NCBI GenBank assembly: GCA_027084145.1
Contig: JALWLM010000318.1
Location: forward strand, 1-13,687
DNA length: 13,687 bases
Direction: 5' to 3'
From: Crocinitomicaceae bacterium
GTDB taxonomy: Bacteria; Bacteroidota; Bacteroidia; Flavobacteriales_D; Crocinitomicaceae
The notes under the pieces are model-generated. The model was not told the origin of the DNA. It saw only the letters and a program-made list of their open reading frames with translations, and did no database searches. Position numbers and translations under genes: made by a program. This document shows, piece by piece, positions 6,701 to 13,687 of the stretch. How positions within the stretch are numbered: position 1 is the stretch's first letter; each line of letters starts with the position of its first letter.

Positions 6701-8026
6701 ATGGTCGAAAAATCAGATAAAAAAGTAGTTAGAGGTTGGGTCTTTTATGATTGGGCAAACTCTGTGTACAATTTAGTGATTTCATCCGCTATTTTTCCGA
6801 TTTATTACAATACGGTAATGGAAGACCGTTTTCTGAAAGAAAACGGTTGGGAAACATTACCGGAAGGTGTTGAAGTTACGGTAGAGTTTTTTGGTATTCC
6901 CATTGTTGCTTCGGCACTGATGTCTTTTGTAATGTCAGCGTCTTTTTTAACGGTTTCTATTTTATCTCCAATGCTATCGGGAATAGCCGATATTGCAGGA
7001 AATAAAAAGTCTTTCATGCGCTTTTTTAATTATCTGGGAGCCCTATCCTGTATTTCAATGTTTTGGTTTGATGATGTGTCGGTAGAACTGGGTGTTTTTA
7101 TGGTCTATTTAGCCTCTGTAGGTTTTTGGAACAGTTTGGTATTTTACAATGCTTATTTACCTGAAATAGCTCCACCCGAAGAACACGACCATATTTCATC
7201 CAGGGGTTTTATTATGGGGTATATTGGAAGTATGATTCTATTAATCATATGTCTGTATATTGTAATGTTTACCGGTGAAAACGGGTCGAATACGGCATGG
7301 TCATTTGTTTTAGTGGGGCTTTGGTGGGGGCTGTTTAGTTTGATTACTTATAGAGTTCTACCTAGAGGAGTAAGAAAAGCAAAAAGAGAACAAGGTGTTT
7401 TGTGGAAGGGATTTCAAGAGTTAAAAGCGGTTGCTCTTGAATTTATGAAAACAAAGCGTTTGAAACGTTATTTAATCTCTTTTTTCTTTTTTAATACAGG
7501 AGTGCAGACAGTGATGATTATGGCTGTTTATTTTGCGGACCTTGAAATAGATTGGCCTAAGGGAGGCGGTAAATCAGGATTGATTATATCTATTTTATTG
7601 ATACAAGTTTTAGGAGCTGTGGGATCTTATTTATCTGCCAAGCTTTCTGATAAGATAGGAAATATTAAATCATTACTTGTTTCTATCATTATTTGGATTT
7701 TAATATGTTTTGCAGCATTTTTCATTAAAAAACCGATAGAGTTTTATCTTTTAGCATCATGTGTAGGTTTAGTGATGGGGGGAGTACAAGCAATTGCCCG
7801 TTCAACATATTCTAAATTTTTACCGGATACGGATTCTCATGCAAGTTATTTTTCTTTTTATGATGCAACGGAAAAAGTGGGGATGGTTTTAGGAACTTTC
7901 TGCTTTGGCGCTTTTCAGTTATATTTTGGGAGTATCCGTTACTCTATCTTAGCTGTTGCATTGTTCTTTGTTATAGGTTTTGTTGCCTTACTTTTAGTTC
8001 CTAAAAAAGAACGCATTACTCAATGA
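6701..8026 (+). CDS. UMF1/Atg22-like MFS transporter
   Basis: This is an inner-membrane transporter of the major facilitator superfamily, UMF1 type (related to yeast vacuolar effluxer Atg22). The hallmark N-terminal FYDWANS lies at residues 15-21, and the late segment SFYDATEKVGMVLG matches the family's second-half FYxxxxKxxxxxG motif. About eleven to twelve hydrophobic stretches span the 441 residues, with a basic central loop (RVLPRGVRKAKREQ). Substrates of bacterial UMF1 proteins are mostly unknown. I chose the ATG at 6701, one base after the preceding stop; an in-frame TTG at 6683 would overlap the upstream gene by 17 bases and adds nothing conserved. It is the last gene of the plus-strand run, so it may import a precursor or export a product of the enzymes upstream. 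Its 3' end overlaps the convergent T9SS gene by 11 bases. Confidence 0.85.
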   Translation: MVEKSDKKVVRGWVFYDWANSVYNLVISSAIFPIYYNTVMEDRFLKENGWETLPEGVEVTVEFFGIPIVASALMSFVMSASFLTVSILSPMLSGIADIAGNKKSFMRFFNYLGALSCISMFWFDDVSVELGVFMVYLASVGFWNSLVFYNAYLPEIAPPEEHDHISSRGFIMGYIGSMILLIICLYIVMFTGENGSNTAWSFVLVGLWWGLFSLITYRVLPRGVRKAKREQGVLWKGFQELKAVALEFMKTKRLKRYLISFFFFNTGVQTVMIMAVYFADLEIDWPKGGGKSGLIISILLIQVLGAVGSYLSAKLSDKIGNIKSLLVSIIIWILICFAAFFIKKPIEFYLLASCVGLVMGGVQAIARSTYSKFLPDTDSHASYFSFYDATEKVGMVLGTFCFGAFQLYFGSIRYSILAVALFFVIGFVALLLVPKKERITQ

Positions 8027-9278
8027 TTAGTTTAATCATCTTTATTTTGTCATTTGCAGTGATACTCACAAAATAAACTCCTTTAAGCAAGGAAGTAGCC
8101 ATTGGATAAGTAGATGTCCCCTTTGTTACATGAAAGCGACTGTTGTGAACCGTTTTTCCTTTTATATCAGAGATTTTAATATTCACATTGTCTTCAATAC
8201 TTGAGTAAATTGATAGGGTAAAATGTCCATGATTGGGATTAGGAAATAATGAAACATTAATTAGATCTATAGGATAACATTTAGAAGAAATGACTTTTAA
8301 TTCTGTTTTATTACCATTATAATCTAATTCAGATAATCGATAGTAAGTTATATTTTTATCCGGATATATATTATCTACATAAGTATAGTTTCGGGGTGTC
8401 GTAGAGTTACCGGAAGCTTGTAATTCAGTTAAAAATTCAAATGTTTGACTTCTTTGATTATATTTTTCTAAGATAAAAGATTTTATATTTTCCTCAGATA
8501 AAGTCGTCCAATATAAAGTGTTTTTATTGTTTTCACAATAAATATTAAAAGACAAAAGATCAACAGCTAGAGGGCTTGGGGTGGTGATTGTAATATCATC
8601 CACTGCAAAAGAAGGGTCTGTTCCTACGTTATCATCATTATTATTCCAAACAAAACCGATTTTTACATTTGGATTGTTATCAGCACTTGTAGGTAAAGAG
8701 ATAGAAAAAGCAGTCCAAGTTCCTTGAGGTTGGCATCCTCCATCAGGTGTAATTGCTAAAGGATCTAGCATTGACCAAGTGCTTCCGTCAAAGTACCACA
8801 AAGAAGCCTCATCATTAGTTAAGTCTTGTGTACCACTAGTATTTCCTACAATATCTTCAATATAATTAAAGTTTAAAGTTAAATTGTTTTGCCCTGTTAA
8901 ATCAATGGTTGGAGATTCTACTCTTTTATGGGTTTCAACAGGAAAAAATCCTAATCCTCCGGCAGCATAAGCGGCACCTACATCACCACCAAATAAAGAA
9001 GCAGCTCCAAGGTGGAGAGAAGCATCACCATTCGAGCAGATAGAGCCGCAAACTCCCGGAGCATTTCCGCATTCTTCACCACTGATATACCAAACATTGG
9101 TATAGGAACCATTAAATCCGGTGTTTGTAACCGTCCATGTACCATTACTTGTTGTGTGTCCGTTTGCTTGCGTTCCTGTTGGGGGTGTTCCAAAATCTTC
9201 AGACCATACAACGACTTGTGAAAAAGAATCAATTTCCCCGAATAGCAGAATTGTTATAGTAAATAATAAACACTTCAT
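8016..9278 (-). CDS. Secreted protein with type IX secretion C-terminal sorting domain
   Basis: This is a predicted cell-surface or secreted protein of 420 residues exported by Sec and then by the type IX system. The methionine at 9278 gives a good signal peptide (MKCLLF, hydrophobic core, cleavage after SFSQ); the frame extends 11 codons further upstream without improving it. Residues about 22-235 look like a beta jelly-roll of the MAM/lectin type, opening with WSEDFGTPPTG and ending with FAVDDITIT. A cysteine-rich stretch (GEECGNAPGVCGSICS) is near residue 70. A fibronectin-like module follows (YWTTLSEENIKSFILEK...YYRLSELDYNGNKTE). The last 75 residues form a type A sorting domain: LFPNPNHGHF, IKGKTVH, LKGVYFVSI and a basic end. 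No catalytic motif was recognised; binding or adhesion is the likely role. The stop overlaps the convergent MFS gene. Confidence 0.85.
   Translation of the reverse strand: MKCLLFTITILLFGEIDSFSQVVVWSEDFGTPPTGTQANGHTTSNGTWTVTNTGFNGSYTNVWYISGEECGNAPGVCGSICSNGDASLHLGAASLFGGDVGAAYAAGGLGFFPVETHKRVESPTIDLTGQNNLTLNFNYIEDIVGNTSGTQDLTNDEASLWYFDGSTWSMLDPLAITPDGGCQPQGTWTAFSISLPTSADNNPNVKIGFVWNNNDDNVGTDPSFAVDDITITTPSPLAVDLLSFNIYCENNKNTLYWTTLSEENIKSFILEKYNQRSQTFEFLTELQASGNSTTPRNYTYVDNIYPDKNITYYRLSELDYNGNKTELKVISSKCYPIDLINVSLFPNPNHGHFTLSIYSSIEDNVNIKISDIKGKTVHNSRFHVTKGTSTYPMATSLLKGVYFVSITANDKIKMIKLIIE
8023..8039. terminator. AT-rich inverted repeat at convergent gene ends
   Basis: ATGATTA-GTT-TAATCAT is a perfect 7-base inverted repeat placed across the stop codon of the MFS gene and inside the 3' end of the T9SS gene. 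A T-rich run follows on the plus strand. The stem is almost all A-T, so it is a weak candidate for a plus-strand terminator. Confidence 0.25.
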
Positions 9279-9291
9279 CTTGTTAAAAAGA

Positions 9292-9322
9292 TAAAAATAT
9301 AAATTAATCACTGATAATCAAA
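9292..9322 (-). promoter_or_regulatory. Promoter for the T9SS cargo gene
   Basis: Reading the minus strand, TTTG (9322-9319) is followed after 19 bases by TATTTTTA (9299-9292), one mismatch from the Bacteroidota TTTG-N(17-23)-TAnnTTTG promoter. The implied start site is only about 10 bases before the ATG at 9278, which favours that start over the upstream one at 9311. Confidence 0.4.
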
Positions 9323-9336
9323 TGTTTTAGTATTTA

Positions 9337-9370
9337 ATTATCAAACAATAAAAATTATCATCAATAAATC
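9337..9370. repeat. Imperfect 17-base tandem direct repeat
   Basis: Two adjacent 17-base units begin with ATTATCA and share AATAAA, differing at about four or five positions. It fills the space just downstream of the universal stress gene. In such AT-rich DNA it may be chance or slippage. Confidence 0.25.
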
Positions 9371-10198
9371 TTATACCCCAATGGCAATATTTCCCGTAGC
9401 AGAGCCTGTATCTTGAGCATTGATGGTTAATAAAGGTAAATGTAATTCATTTTCAATCATAAATTGAATAAATGATTTTGGATTACGAATGATTCCTTCA
9501 GAGAAATAAGCGGCAGCAAGTAAATCGGCATCCACTTCTTTAGCATAATTCAAAAGCTCTTTGTTAAAATTCTTTTTGGAATCAATATTGTGAATTTTAA
9601 AATTAACCCCGTTTTCTTTTAAGTAATTACTTACAATGGTTTGGTTTCCTTTAAGATGACGTTCTAACCATTCATCCTTATCGTGATAGCCTACCAAATG
9701 AATTGTTGCATTGAATCGTTTTGCTATTGATGATGCAATTTTTACAATTTGTATGGTTTTTTTCTCAAAAGAGAACGGCATAACGATATTTTTAATTTTA
9801 TCGACCGTTTTTTTCCCTTGAGTAATTAAAAACGGAGAAAATGAATTACTAATCATTTTAACCGCATTACTACCAAAAACTTTTTGGAAACCTTTTGCTC
9901 CATGTGTTCCCATGACGATTAATTCCGTATTTAAAATAATACCAAATTTCCCCATGTCTTCAAATAAGTCTCCGGGAACAGTTCTAAAATCAATGCGGTT
10001 TTGATCTTCTTTGTTTAAAGATTTTATAACGTCGATAAATTTTTGATCAGTCTTGTATTTATCGGATATTTTTTTGACTACATGAATCAATAGAACGAAT
10101 CCATCGTTAGCTTCAGCTAAATCAAGTGCTAAACGTGTCGCTTTTTCAGAAACTTCCGAAAAATCGTAAGGGACCATATAAATTGGAGAAGGTAACAT
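9371..10198 (-). CDS. Tandem universal stress protein (UspA family)
   Basis: This is a predicted cytoplasmic stress protein with two UspA-type alpha/beta domains in 275 residues. The first domain (residues 5-128) begins VPYDFSEVSEKATRLAL, with the usual aspartate in the first strand, and carries the nucleotide-loop pattern GTHG...FGSNAVKMI near 97-115. The spacing between GTHG and GS is eight residues, where the classical ATP-binding motif has nine. The second domain (about 136-260) is divergent and lacks the glycine loop, so at most one nucleotide site is expected. Its cellular role is not predictable beyond general stress or energy-state response. It has its own promoter in the 47-base gap after mnmA and is not obviously coupled to it. 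Confidence 0.85.
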   Translation of the reverse strand: MLPSPIYMVPYDFSEVSEKATRLALDLAEANDGFVLLIHVVKKISDKYKTDQKFIDVIKSLNKEDQNRIDFRTVPGDLFEDMGKFGIILNTELIVMGTHGAKGFQKVFGSNAVKMISNSFSPFLITQGKKTVDKIKNIVMPFSFEKKTIQIVKIASSIAKRFNATIHLVGYHDKDEWLERHLKGNQTIVSNYLKENGVNFKIHNIDSKKNFNKELLNYAKEVDADLLAAAYFSEGIIRNPKSFIQFMIENELHLPLLTINAQDTGSATGNIAIGV

Positions 10199-10211
10199 AA
10201 TGTTTTTTTTT

Positions 10212-10239
10212 CAAAAATATAAAATACTTTGGATTTCAA
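10212..10239 (-). promoter_or_regulatory. Promoter for the universal stress gene
   Basis: On the minus strand TTG (10239-10237) is followed by 17 bases and then TATTTTTG (10219-10212), an exact TAnnTTTG box. It lies wholly between mnmA and the stress gene, 13 bases before the ATG, so the two genes can be transcribed separately. Confidence 0.5.
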
Positions 10240-10245
10240 TGTTTT

Positions 10246-11430
10246 TTATTGCTCAATAACTCCCGAAGCAATCAATTCATCATCCAAATAAAAAGCAGCA
10301 AATTGTCCCGGTGTAATACCTCTTTGCTTTTTTTTGAATAAAACATAAATTCCGTCATCTTCCACACAAATGATACCTTTTTGATATGCTTGTCGATAAC
10401 GAATTCGGATATCAAATTCCATTTGATTGATTTTTTCAAAATCAAATTGCTTGGAAACAAAGTGAAAATCCTCTTTTGCAATTTTAAGTGCAAACTTATT
10501 CAATCCCGGATGTTCATGAGTTAAGCCGCTATAGACAATATTTTCTTGTGTGTCAATATGAATAACAAATGAGGGTTCGGGACGACCTCCAATATGTAAT
10601 CCTTTACGTTGACCAATGGTGTAAAAATGAGCACCTTGATGTTTCGCTACACATTTTCCCATTTCTCTTTTATATTGGAAAGGCCGGGCAAGTTGTTTAA
10701 CATTTTCGGGAGTAGGAAGGATTTTGCTATAATCTTGGAATTGTTGTAAATCAGCCGGTATTTCGATAATATCTCCCTCTTTAGGTTCTAATTGTTGCTG
10801 TAAAAAAACAGGTAGTCGTATTTTTCCCACAAAACAAAGTCCCTGAGAATCTTTTTTATTTGCAGTGATTAAATGATGTTCTTTTGCGATTTTTCGCACC
10901 TCTTCTTTTCTTAATTCACCGATAGGAAATAAAGCTTTTTCTAATTGCTTTTGATTTAATTGGCACAAAAAATAAGATTGATCTTTATTCGGGTCTAGTC
11001 CGGCAAGTAAGCCGTAACTACCATCTTCATGTTGAATTTTACGACAATAATGTCCCGTAGCGACATAATCTGCATCCAATTCCATTGCCGCCTTTAAAAA
11101 AACATCAAATTTGATTTCCCGGTTACACAGAACATCAGGATTTGGTGTGCGTCCTTTTTTGTACTCTTCAAACATGTAATCAACGATGCGTGCTTTGTAT
11201 TCTTTGCTTAAATCAATTACTTGAAAAGGAATGTTTAATTGTTGAGCAATGAGCAAGGCATCGTTAGAATCATCAATCCAAGGGCATTCATCTGAAATGG
11301 TCACCGATTCATCATGCCAATTTCGCATAAACATACCGATAACTTCATATCCTTGTTGTTGAAGTAAAAGTGCAGTAACACTGGAGTCAACTCCACCGGA
11401 TAAACCAACGACAACTCTTTTTCCTTTCAT
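10246..11430 (-). CDS. mnmA: tRNA-specific 2-thiouridylase MnmA
   Basis: It installs the 2-thio group on uridine 34 of Lys, Glu and Gln tRNAs, using ATP to adenylate the base and a persulfide relayed from the cysteine desulfurase pathway; cytoplasmic. The PP-loop SGGVDSS is at 11-17. The catalytic cysteines are Cys102 (PDVLCNREIKF) and Cys199 (SQGLCFVGKIRL), the same positions as in the E. coli enzyme. The tRNA-recognition and barrel domains follow, with HFYTIGQRKGLHIGG at 268-282 and the C-terminal RGITPGQFAAFY. At 394 residues it is longer than E. coli MnmA. Most of the excess is roughly 25-30 residues inserted at about 225-262, between EGDIIEI and the GQRKG region, containing Cys260. It is divergent from the gene at 11499, with 68 bases between them. 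Confidence 0.96.
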   Translation of the reverse strand: MKGKRVVVGLSGGVDSSVTALLLQQQGYEVIGMFMRNWHDESVTISDECPWIDDSNDALLIAQQLNIPFQVIDLSKEYKARIVDYMFEEYKKGRTPNPDVLCNREIKFDVFLKAAMELDADYVATGHYCRKIQHEDGSYGLLAGLDPNKDQSYFLCQLNQKQLEKALFPIGELRKEEVRKIAKEHHLITANKKDSQGLCFVGKIRLPVFLQQQLEPKEGDIIEIPADLQQFQDYSKILPTPENVKQLARPFQYKREMGKCVAKHQGAHFYTIGQRKGLHIGGRPEPSFVIHIDTQENIVYSGLTHEHPGLNKFALKIAKEDFHFVSKQFDFEKINQMEFDIRIRYRQAYQKGIICVEDDGIYVLFKKKQRGITPGQFAAFYLDDELIASGVIEQ

Positions 11431-11434
11431 TCTG

Positions 11435-11442
11435 CAAAAGTA
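11435..11442 (-). promoter_or_regulatory. Promoter -7 box for mnmA
   Basis: The minus strand reads TACTTTTG followed by CAGA and the mnmA ATG, an exact TAnnTTTG box ending only four bases before the start codon. The transcript would be leaderless or nearly so. No clear -33 TTG is visible at normal spacing. Confidence 0.45.
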
Positions 11443-11460
11443 GAAAAATAGGTTTGATTG

Positions 11461-11493
11461 TTGTATAAACCAGAAGATAAAGTATTATATTCG
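11461..11493 (+). promoter_or_regulatory. Candidate promoter for the exported protein at 11499
   Basis: TTG at 11461-11463 is followed after 22 bases by TATATTCG (11486-11493), one mismatch from TAnnTTTG, five bases before the ATG. It would fire divergently from the mnmA promoter in the same 68-base gap. Confidence 0.3.
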
Positions 11494-11498
11494 TTCGT

Positions 11499-12221
11499 AT
11501 GAAAACAATTTTCACAACATTCTTTTTATTTTTTGTCTTGTCTGTTTTCGGACAATCGTGTGATGAGGTATTGGTAATGGGGGGAGTTCGAGATACTTTG
11601 AGAGTTCAAAAATTTTATAACTTACTTGTTATTAATAAAACAACAGGACAAGCTGTTTTCGGACAACCTAATGGACATTTTACAGTTTATGCAAATCCGG
11701 ACGACACGATTGTTTTGTCATGTAAAAATTATCCAATGATTCAATTTCGGGTAGAAGCAGATAGCAATTGCCAGCAAAGAATTCTTTTTAAAGTCGAACC
11801 AATTACTCAAGAATTAGAAGAAGTAAGAGTTGTCCCGATTAAGTCACTCGAACAGATTAAGGAGGAAAGAGCACAATTAGCGATGCGAGAGACAAGATTA
11901 GTGACGGGTATTAATGTACTGCAAAGTCCAATTACGGCATTGTATCAAGCACTATCACGAAAAGAGCGTTCTAAGAGAAAGGTAGCCGAAATGGAGTATC
12001 AAGATAATATCCGTAAAGTGTTGAAAGATTTATTGAGGACTTATGTGGATGCAGATATTATAACGCTTTCGGAAGAAGAGTTTGATGAATTTATTGCTTT
12101 TTTAAATGTGGATGATAATTTTCTTAAAACTGCTAAGGAAAGCGAACTGATTACCTTTATCAAAGATAAATTCGAGCATTTTAAGTATTATAAAAAATAC
12201 GGAGTAGAGATGGATAAGTAA
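11499..12221 (+). CDS. Exported protein with carboxypeptidase-regulatory-like domain
   Basis: This is a 240-residue predicted periplasmic or outer-membrane-associated protein of a type found in flavobacteria; its function is unknown. A Sec signal peptide runs to about residue 19 (MKTIFTTFFLFF...VFGQ). Residues about 24-105 form a beta-sandwich resembling the regulatory domain at the front of many Bacteroidota surface receptors (LLVINKTTGQAVFGQPNGHF, then VYANPDDTIVLSCKNY). Residues 107-240 are charged and helical, with a conserved-looking LQSPITALYQALSRKERSKRKVAE segment region at 141-164 and a C-terminal half rich in acidic and aromatic residues. It has no lipobox and no TonB plug or barrel, so it is not a receptor. 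The gene stands alone between divergent mnmA and a hairpin terminator. Confidence 0.75.
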   Translation: MKTIFTTFFLFFVLSVFGQSCDEVLVMGGVRDTLRVQKFYNLLVINKTTGQAVFGQPNGHFTVYANPDDTIVLSCKNYPMIQFRVEADSNCQQRILFKVEPITQELEEVRVVPIKSLEQIKEERAQLAMRETRLVTGINVLQSPITALYQALSRKERSKRKVAEMEYQDNIRKVLKDLLRTYVDADIITLSEEEFDEFIAFLNVDDNFLKTAKESELITFIKDKFEHFKYYKKYGVEMDK

Positions 12222-12363
12222 TTTGAGGTTGTTTTTTATTGATGAATTAGTGTTATTGAAGTCATCGTTTCGTCTTCTACGAATGTTGAGTTTGGTTTCA
12301 TTCCTATGATTTTATAAAACTTATTATTCTTTTGATTACTCTGTTTTAATTTATGGAAAACAA

Positions 12364-12392
12364 AAAAGAGGAAGTACTAAGCTTCCTCTTTT
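12364..12392. terminator. Bidirectional rho-independent terminator
   Basis: AAAAGAGGAAG (12364-12374) pairs perfectly with CTTCCTCTTTT (12382-12392), an 11-base-pair stem with a 7-base loop. Read on the minus strand, it ends in a T run right after the stem and lies 22 bases past the thiolase stop. On the plus strand it ends with TTTT and can stop transcripts from the gene ending at 12221. The remaining bases of this 192-base gap hold only a 21-codon minus-strand open frame of doubtful meaning. Confidence 0.8.
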
Positions 12393-12413
12393 ACTTAAAT
12401 GATTATATGGTTA

Positions 12414-13592
12414 TTATACGTTTTTAATGACCATCGCAGAAGCTCCTCCGCCACCATTACAAATTCCGGCAGCACCATAAGTTCCTCCGTTTTGTTTTAA
12501 AACATTAATTAAGGTAACAATGATTCTGGAACCACTATTTCCTAAAGGATGTCCAAGAGAGACCGCTCCACCGTTAACATCAACTTTAGAAGGGTCTAAC
12601 CCTAATAGTTTGATATTTGCTAAACCAACTACAGAAAATGCTTGGTTAAGTTCCCAATAATCGATGTCTTTAATCTCTAATCCTGCTTTTTTAAGTGCAA
12701 CAGGGACAGCCTTTGCAGGAGCGGTTGTAAACCATTCAGGATCTTGAGCAGCATCACCATAACCTAATACCTGTGCAATCGGTTGGATGCCTAATTCTTT
12801 TACTTTTTCTCCACTCATAAGGATTATAGCAGAAGCTCCGTCGTTTAGTGTGGAAGCATTGGCAGCGGTAACTGTTCCGTCTTTAGTGAAAACAGCTCGT
12901 AATTGAGGGATCTTTTCTAATTTCACATTCGTGTATTCCTCATCTCTATCAACAATGATAGGCTCTCCCTTTCTTTGAGGAACCTCTACAGGAACAATCT
13001 CATCATTGAACTTTCCTTCTTCCCATGCCTTAGCCGATCTTTTGTATGATTCAATAGCGAAATTATCTTGGTCTTCTCTTGAAAAGTTATATTCATCTGC
13101 ACATTTATCAGCACAAACTCCCATATGTACTTGGTCGTAAACATCAGTAAGCCCATCCTTGATTAAACCGTCGATAACTTTAACATCACCTAACTTTGTT
13201 GCTTTTCTTGCATTATAATAATGAGGAACCATACTCATATTTTCCATTCCTCCCACAACAACAACATCATTATCTCCCGCTAATATGGTTTGTGCCCCCA
13301 AACTAATCGCTTTCATCCCCGAAGCGCAAACTTTGTTTACTGTTGTACAAGGTGTTTCTTTTGAGATCCCTGCAAATATAGCCGCTTGTCTTGCCGGAGC
13401 TTGACCTAAATTGGCTTGTAAAACATTTCCCATGAAAACCTCATCAATGATATCAGGAGAAATACCTGCTTTATCTATAGCCCCTTTGATAGCTGTAGCT
13501 CCTAATTTTGGGGCGGGAACGCTTGATAAAGCCCCTCCAAAACTCCCCATAGGAGTTCTAACAGCTGATACGATATAAACCTCTTTACTCAT
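12414..13592 (-). CDS. Acetyl-CoA C-acetyltransferase (biosynthetic-type thiolase)
   Basis: It catalyses reversible condensation of two acetyl-CoA to acetoacetyl-CoA, or thiolysis at the end of fatty acid and amino acid breakdown; cytoplasmic tetramer in known relatives. The 392 residues equal the length of the Zoogloea enzyme, and the catalytic residues fall at the same positions: nucleophile Cys89 in NKVCASGMKA, His348 in GHPLGNSG and Cys378 in CNGGGG. The CoA-site HMG motif near residue 156 and the NEAF-type motif, here NQAF, are present. GHPLGNSG differs from the common GHPIGASG but keeps the histidine. No other beta-oxidation or polyhydroxyalkanoate gene is within the window, so the direction of use cannot be set. 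It carries its own upstream TAnnTTTG box and a strong terminator, so it appears monocistronic. Confidence 0.93.
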   Translation of the reverse strand: MSKEVYIVSAVRTPMGSFGGALSSVPAPKLGATAIKGAIDKAGISPDIIDEVFMGNVLQANLGQAPARQAAIFAGISKETPCTTVNKVCASGMKAISLGAQTILAGDNDVVVVGGMENMSMVPHYYNARKATKLGDVKVIDGLIKDGLTDVYDQVHMGVCADKCADEYNFSREDQDNFAIESYKRSAKAWEEGKFNDEIVPVEVPQRKGEPIIVDRDEEYTNVKLEKIPQLRAVFTKDGTVTAANASTLNDGASAIILMSGEKVKELGIQPIAQVLGYGDAAQDPEWFTTAPAKAVPVALKKAGLEIKDIDYWELNQAFSVVGLANIKLLGLDPSKVDVNGGAVSLGHPLGNSGSRIIVTLINVLKQNGGTYGAAGICNGGGGASAMVIKNV

Positions 13593-13621
13593 ATTTATTT
13601 TATTTTTTATGATTGTACTTA

Positions 13622-13629
13622 CAAAATTA
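13622..13629 (-). promoter_or_regulatory. Promoter -7 box for the thiolase gene
   Basis: The minus strand reads TAATTTTG, an exact TAnnTTTG match, 29 bases before the thiolase ATG. Sequence upstream of it (13630-13687) is almost entirely A and T with no clear -33 TTG; such AT-rich DNA may act as an upstream activating element. Confidence 0.45.
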
Positions 13630-13687
13630 GTAATATATTATATAAAAAATTTATAAAATAATATTCTATAAAAAAAATATCTAACAT

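Noticed and set aside
13619..13687. Minus-strand open frame running in from the window edge (MLDIFFIEYYF...)
   Set aside because: Composition is almost pure A and T, it covers the thiolase -7 box, and it shows no protein-like conservation signal; chance in AT-rich DNA is the simpler reading.

Overview
This AT-rich window comes from a Bacteroidota chromosome, most likely a member of the Flavobacteriia. The evidence is a secreted protein with a type IX secretion C-terminal sorting domain, flavobacterial-style lipoproteins, starts that mostly lack a Shine-Dalgarno sequence, and repeated upstream boxes of the Bacteroidota form TAnnTTTG. There is no rRNA, tRNA, CRISPR array, insertion sequence or phage gene, and no gene-free stretch longer than about 190 bases. 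Layout: (1) 32-1546, a superfamily 2 helicase, convergent with a short-spaced lipoprotein gene (1551-2177, minus). (2) 2318-8026, a tight six-gene plus-strand run: small lipoprotein, pentulose-phosphate-epimerase barrel fused to two CBS domains, type I-beta DAHP synthase, KdsC-like HAD phosphatase with an extra N-terminal domain, saccharopine-dehydrogenase-like oxidoreductase, and a UMF1-type MFS transporter. The first three overlap by ATGA or sit within a few bases. (3) 8016-11430, minus strand: a T9SS cargo protein, a tandem universal stress protein and the tRNA 2-thiouridylase MnmA. (4) 11499-12221, a divergent plus-strand exported protein with a carboxypeptidase-regulatory-like domain, ending at a bidirectional hairpin terminator shared with (5) a minus-strand acetyl-CoA acetyltransferase (12414-13592). 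The most interesting part is the six-gene run. Its epimerase-CBS / DAHP synthase / KdsC-like order has the same logic as Kdo synthesis (KdsD sugar-phosphate isomerase with CBS pair, then KdsA, then KdsC), but uses a different isomerase fold and the DAHP branch of the aldolase family. The likely output is a free 3-deoxy-2-ulosonic acid. The next two genes, an oxidoreductase of a family that couples 2-oxo acids to amino groups and a membrane transporter, could extend this into a conjugating and transport pathway; that extension is inference. The other genes look like ordinary flavobacterial functions: tRNA modification, stress response, thiolase chemistry and surface proteins.
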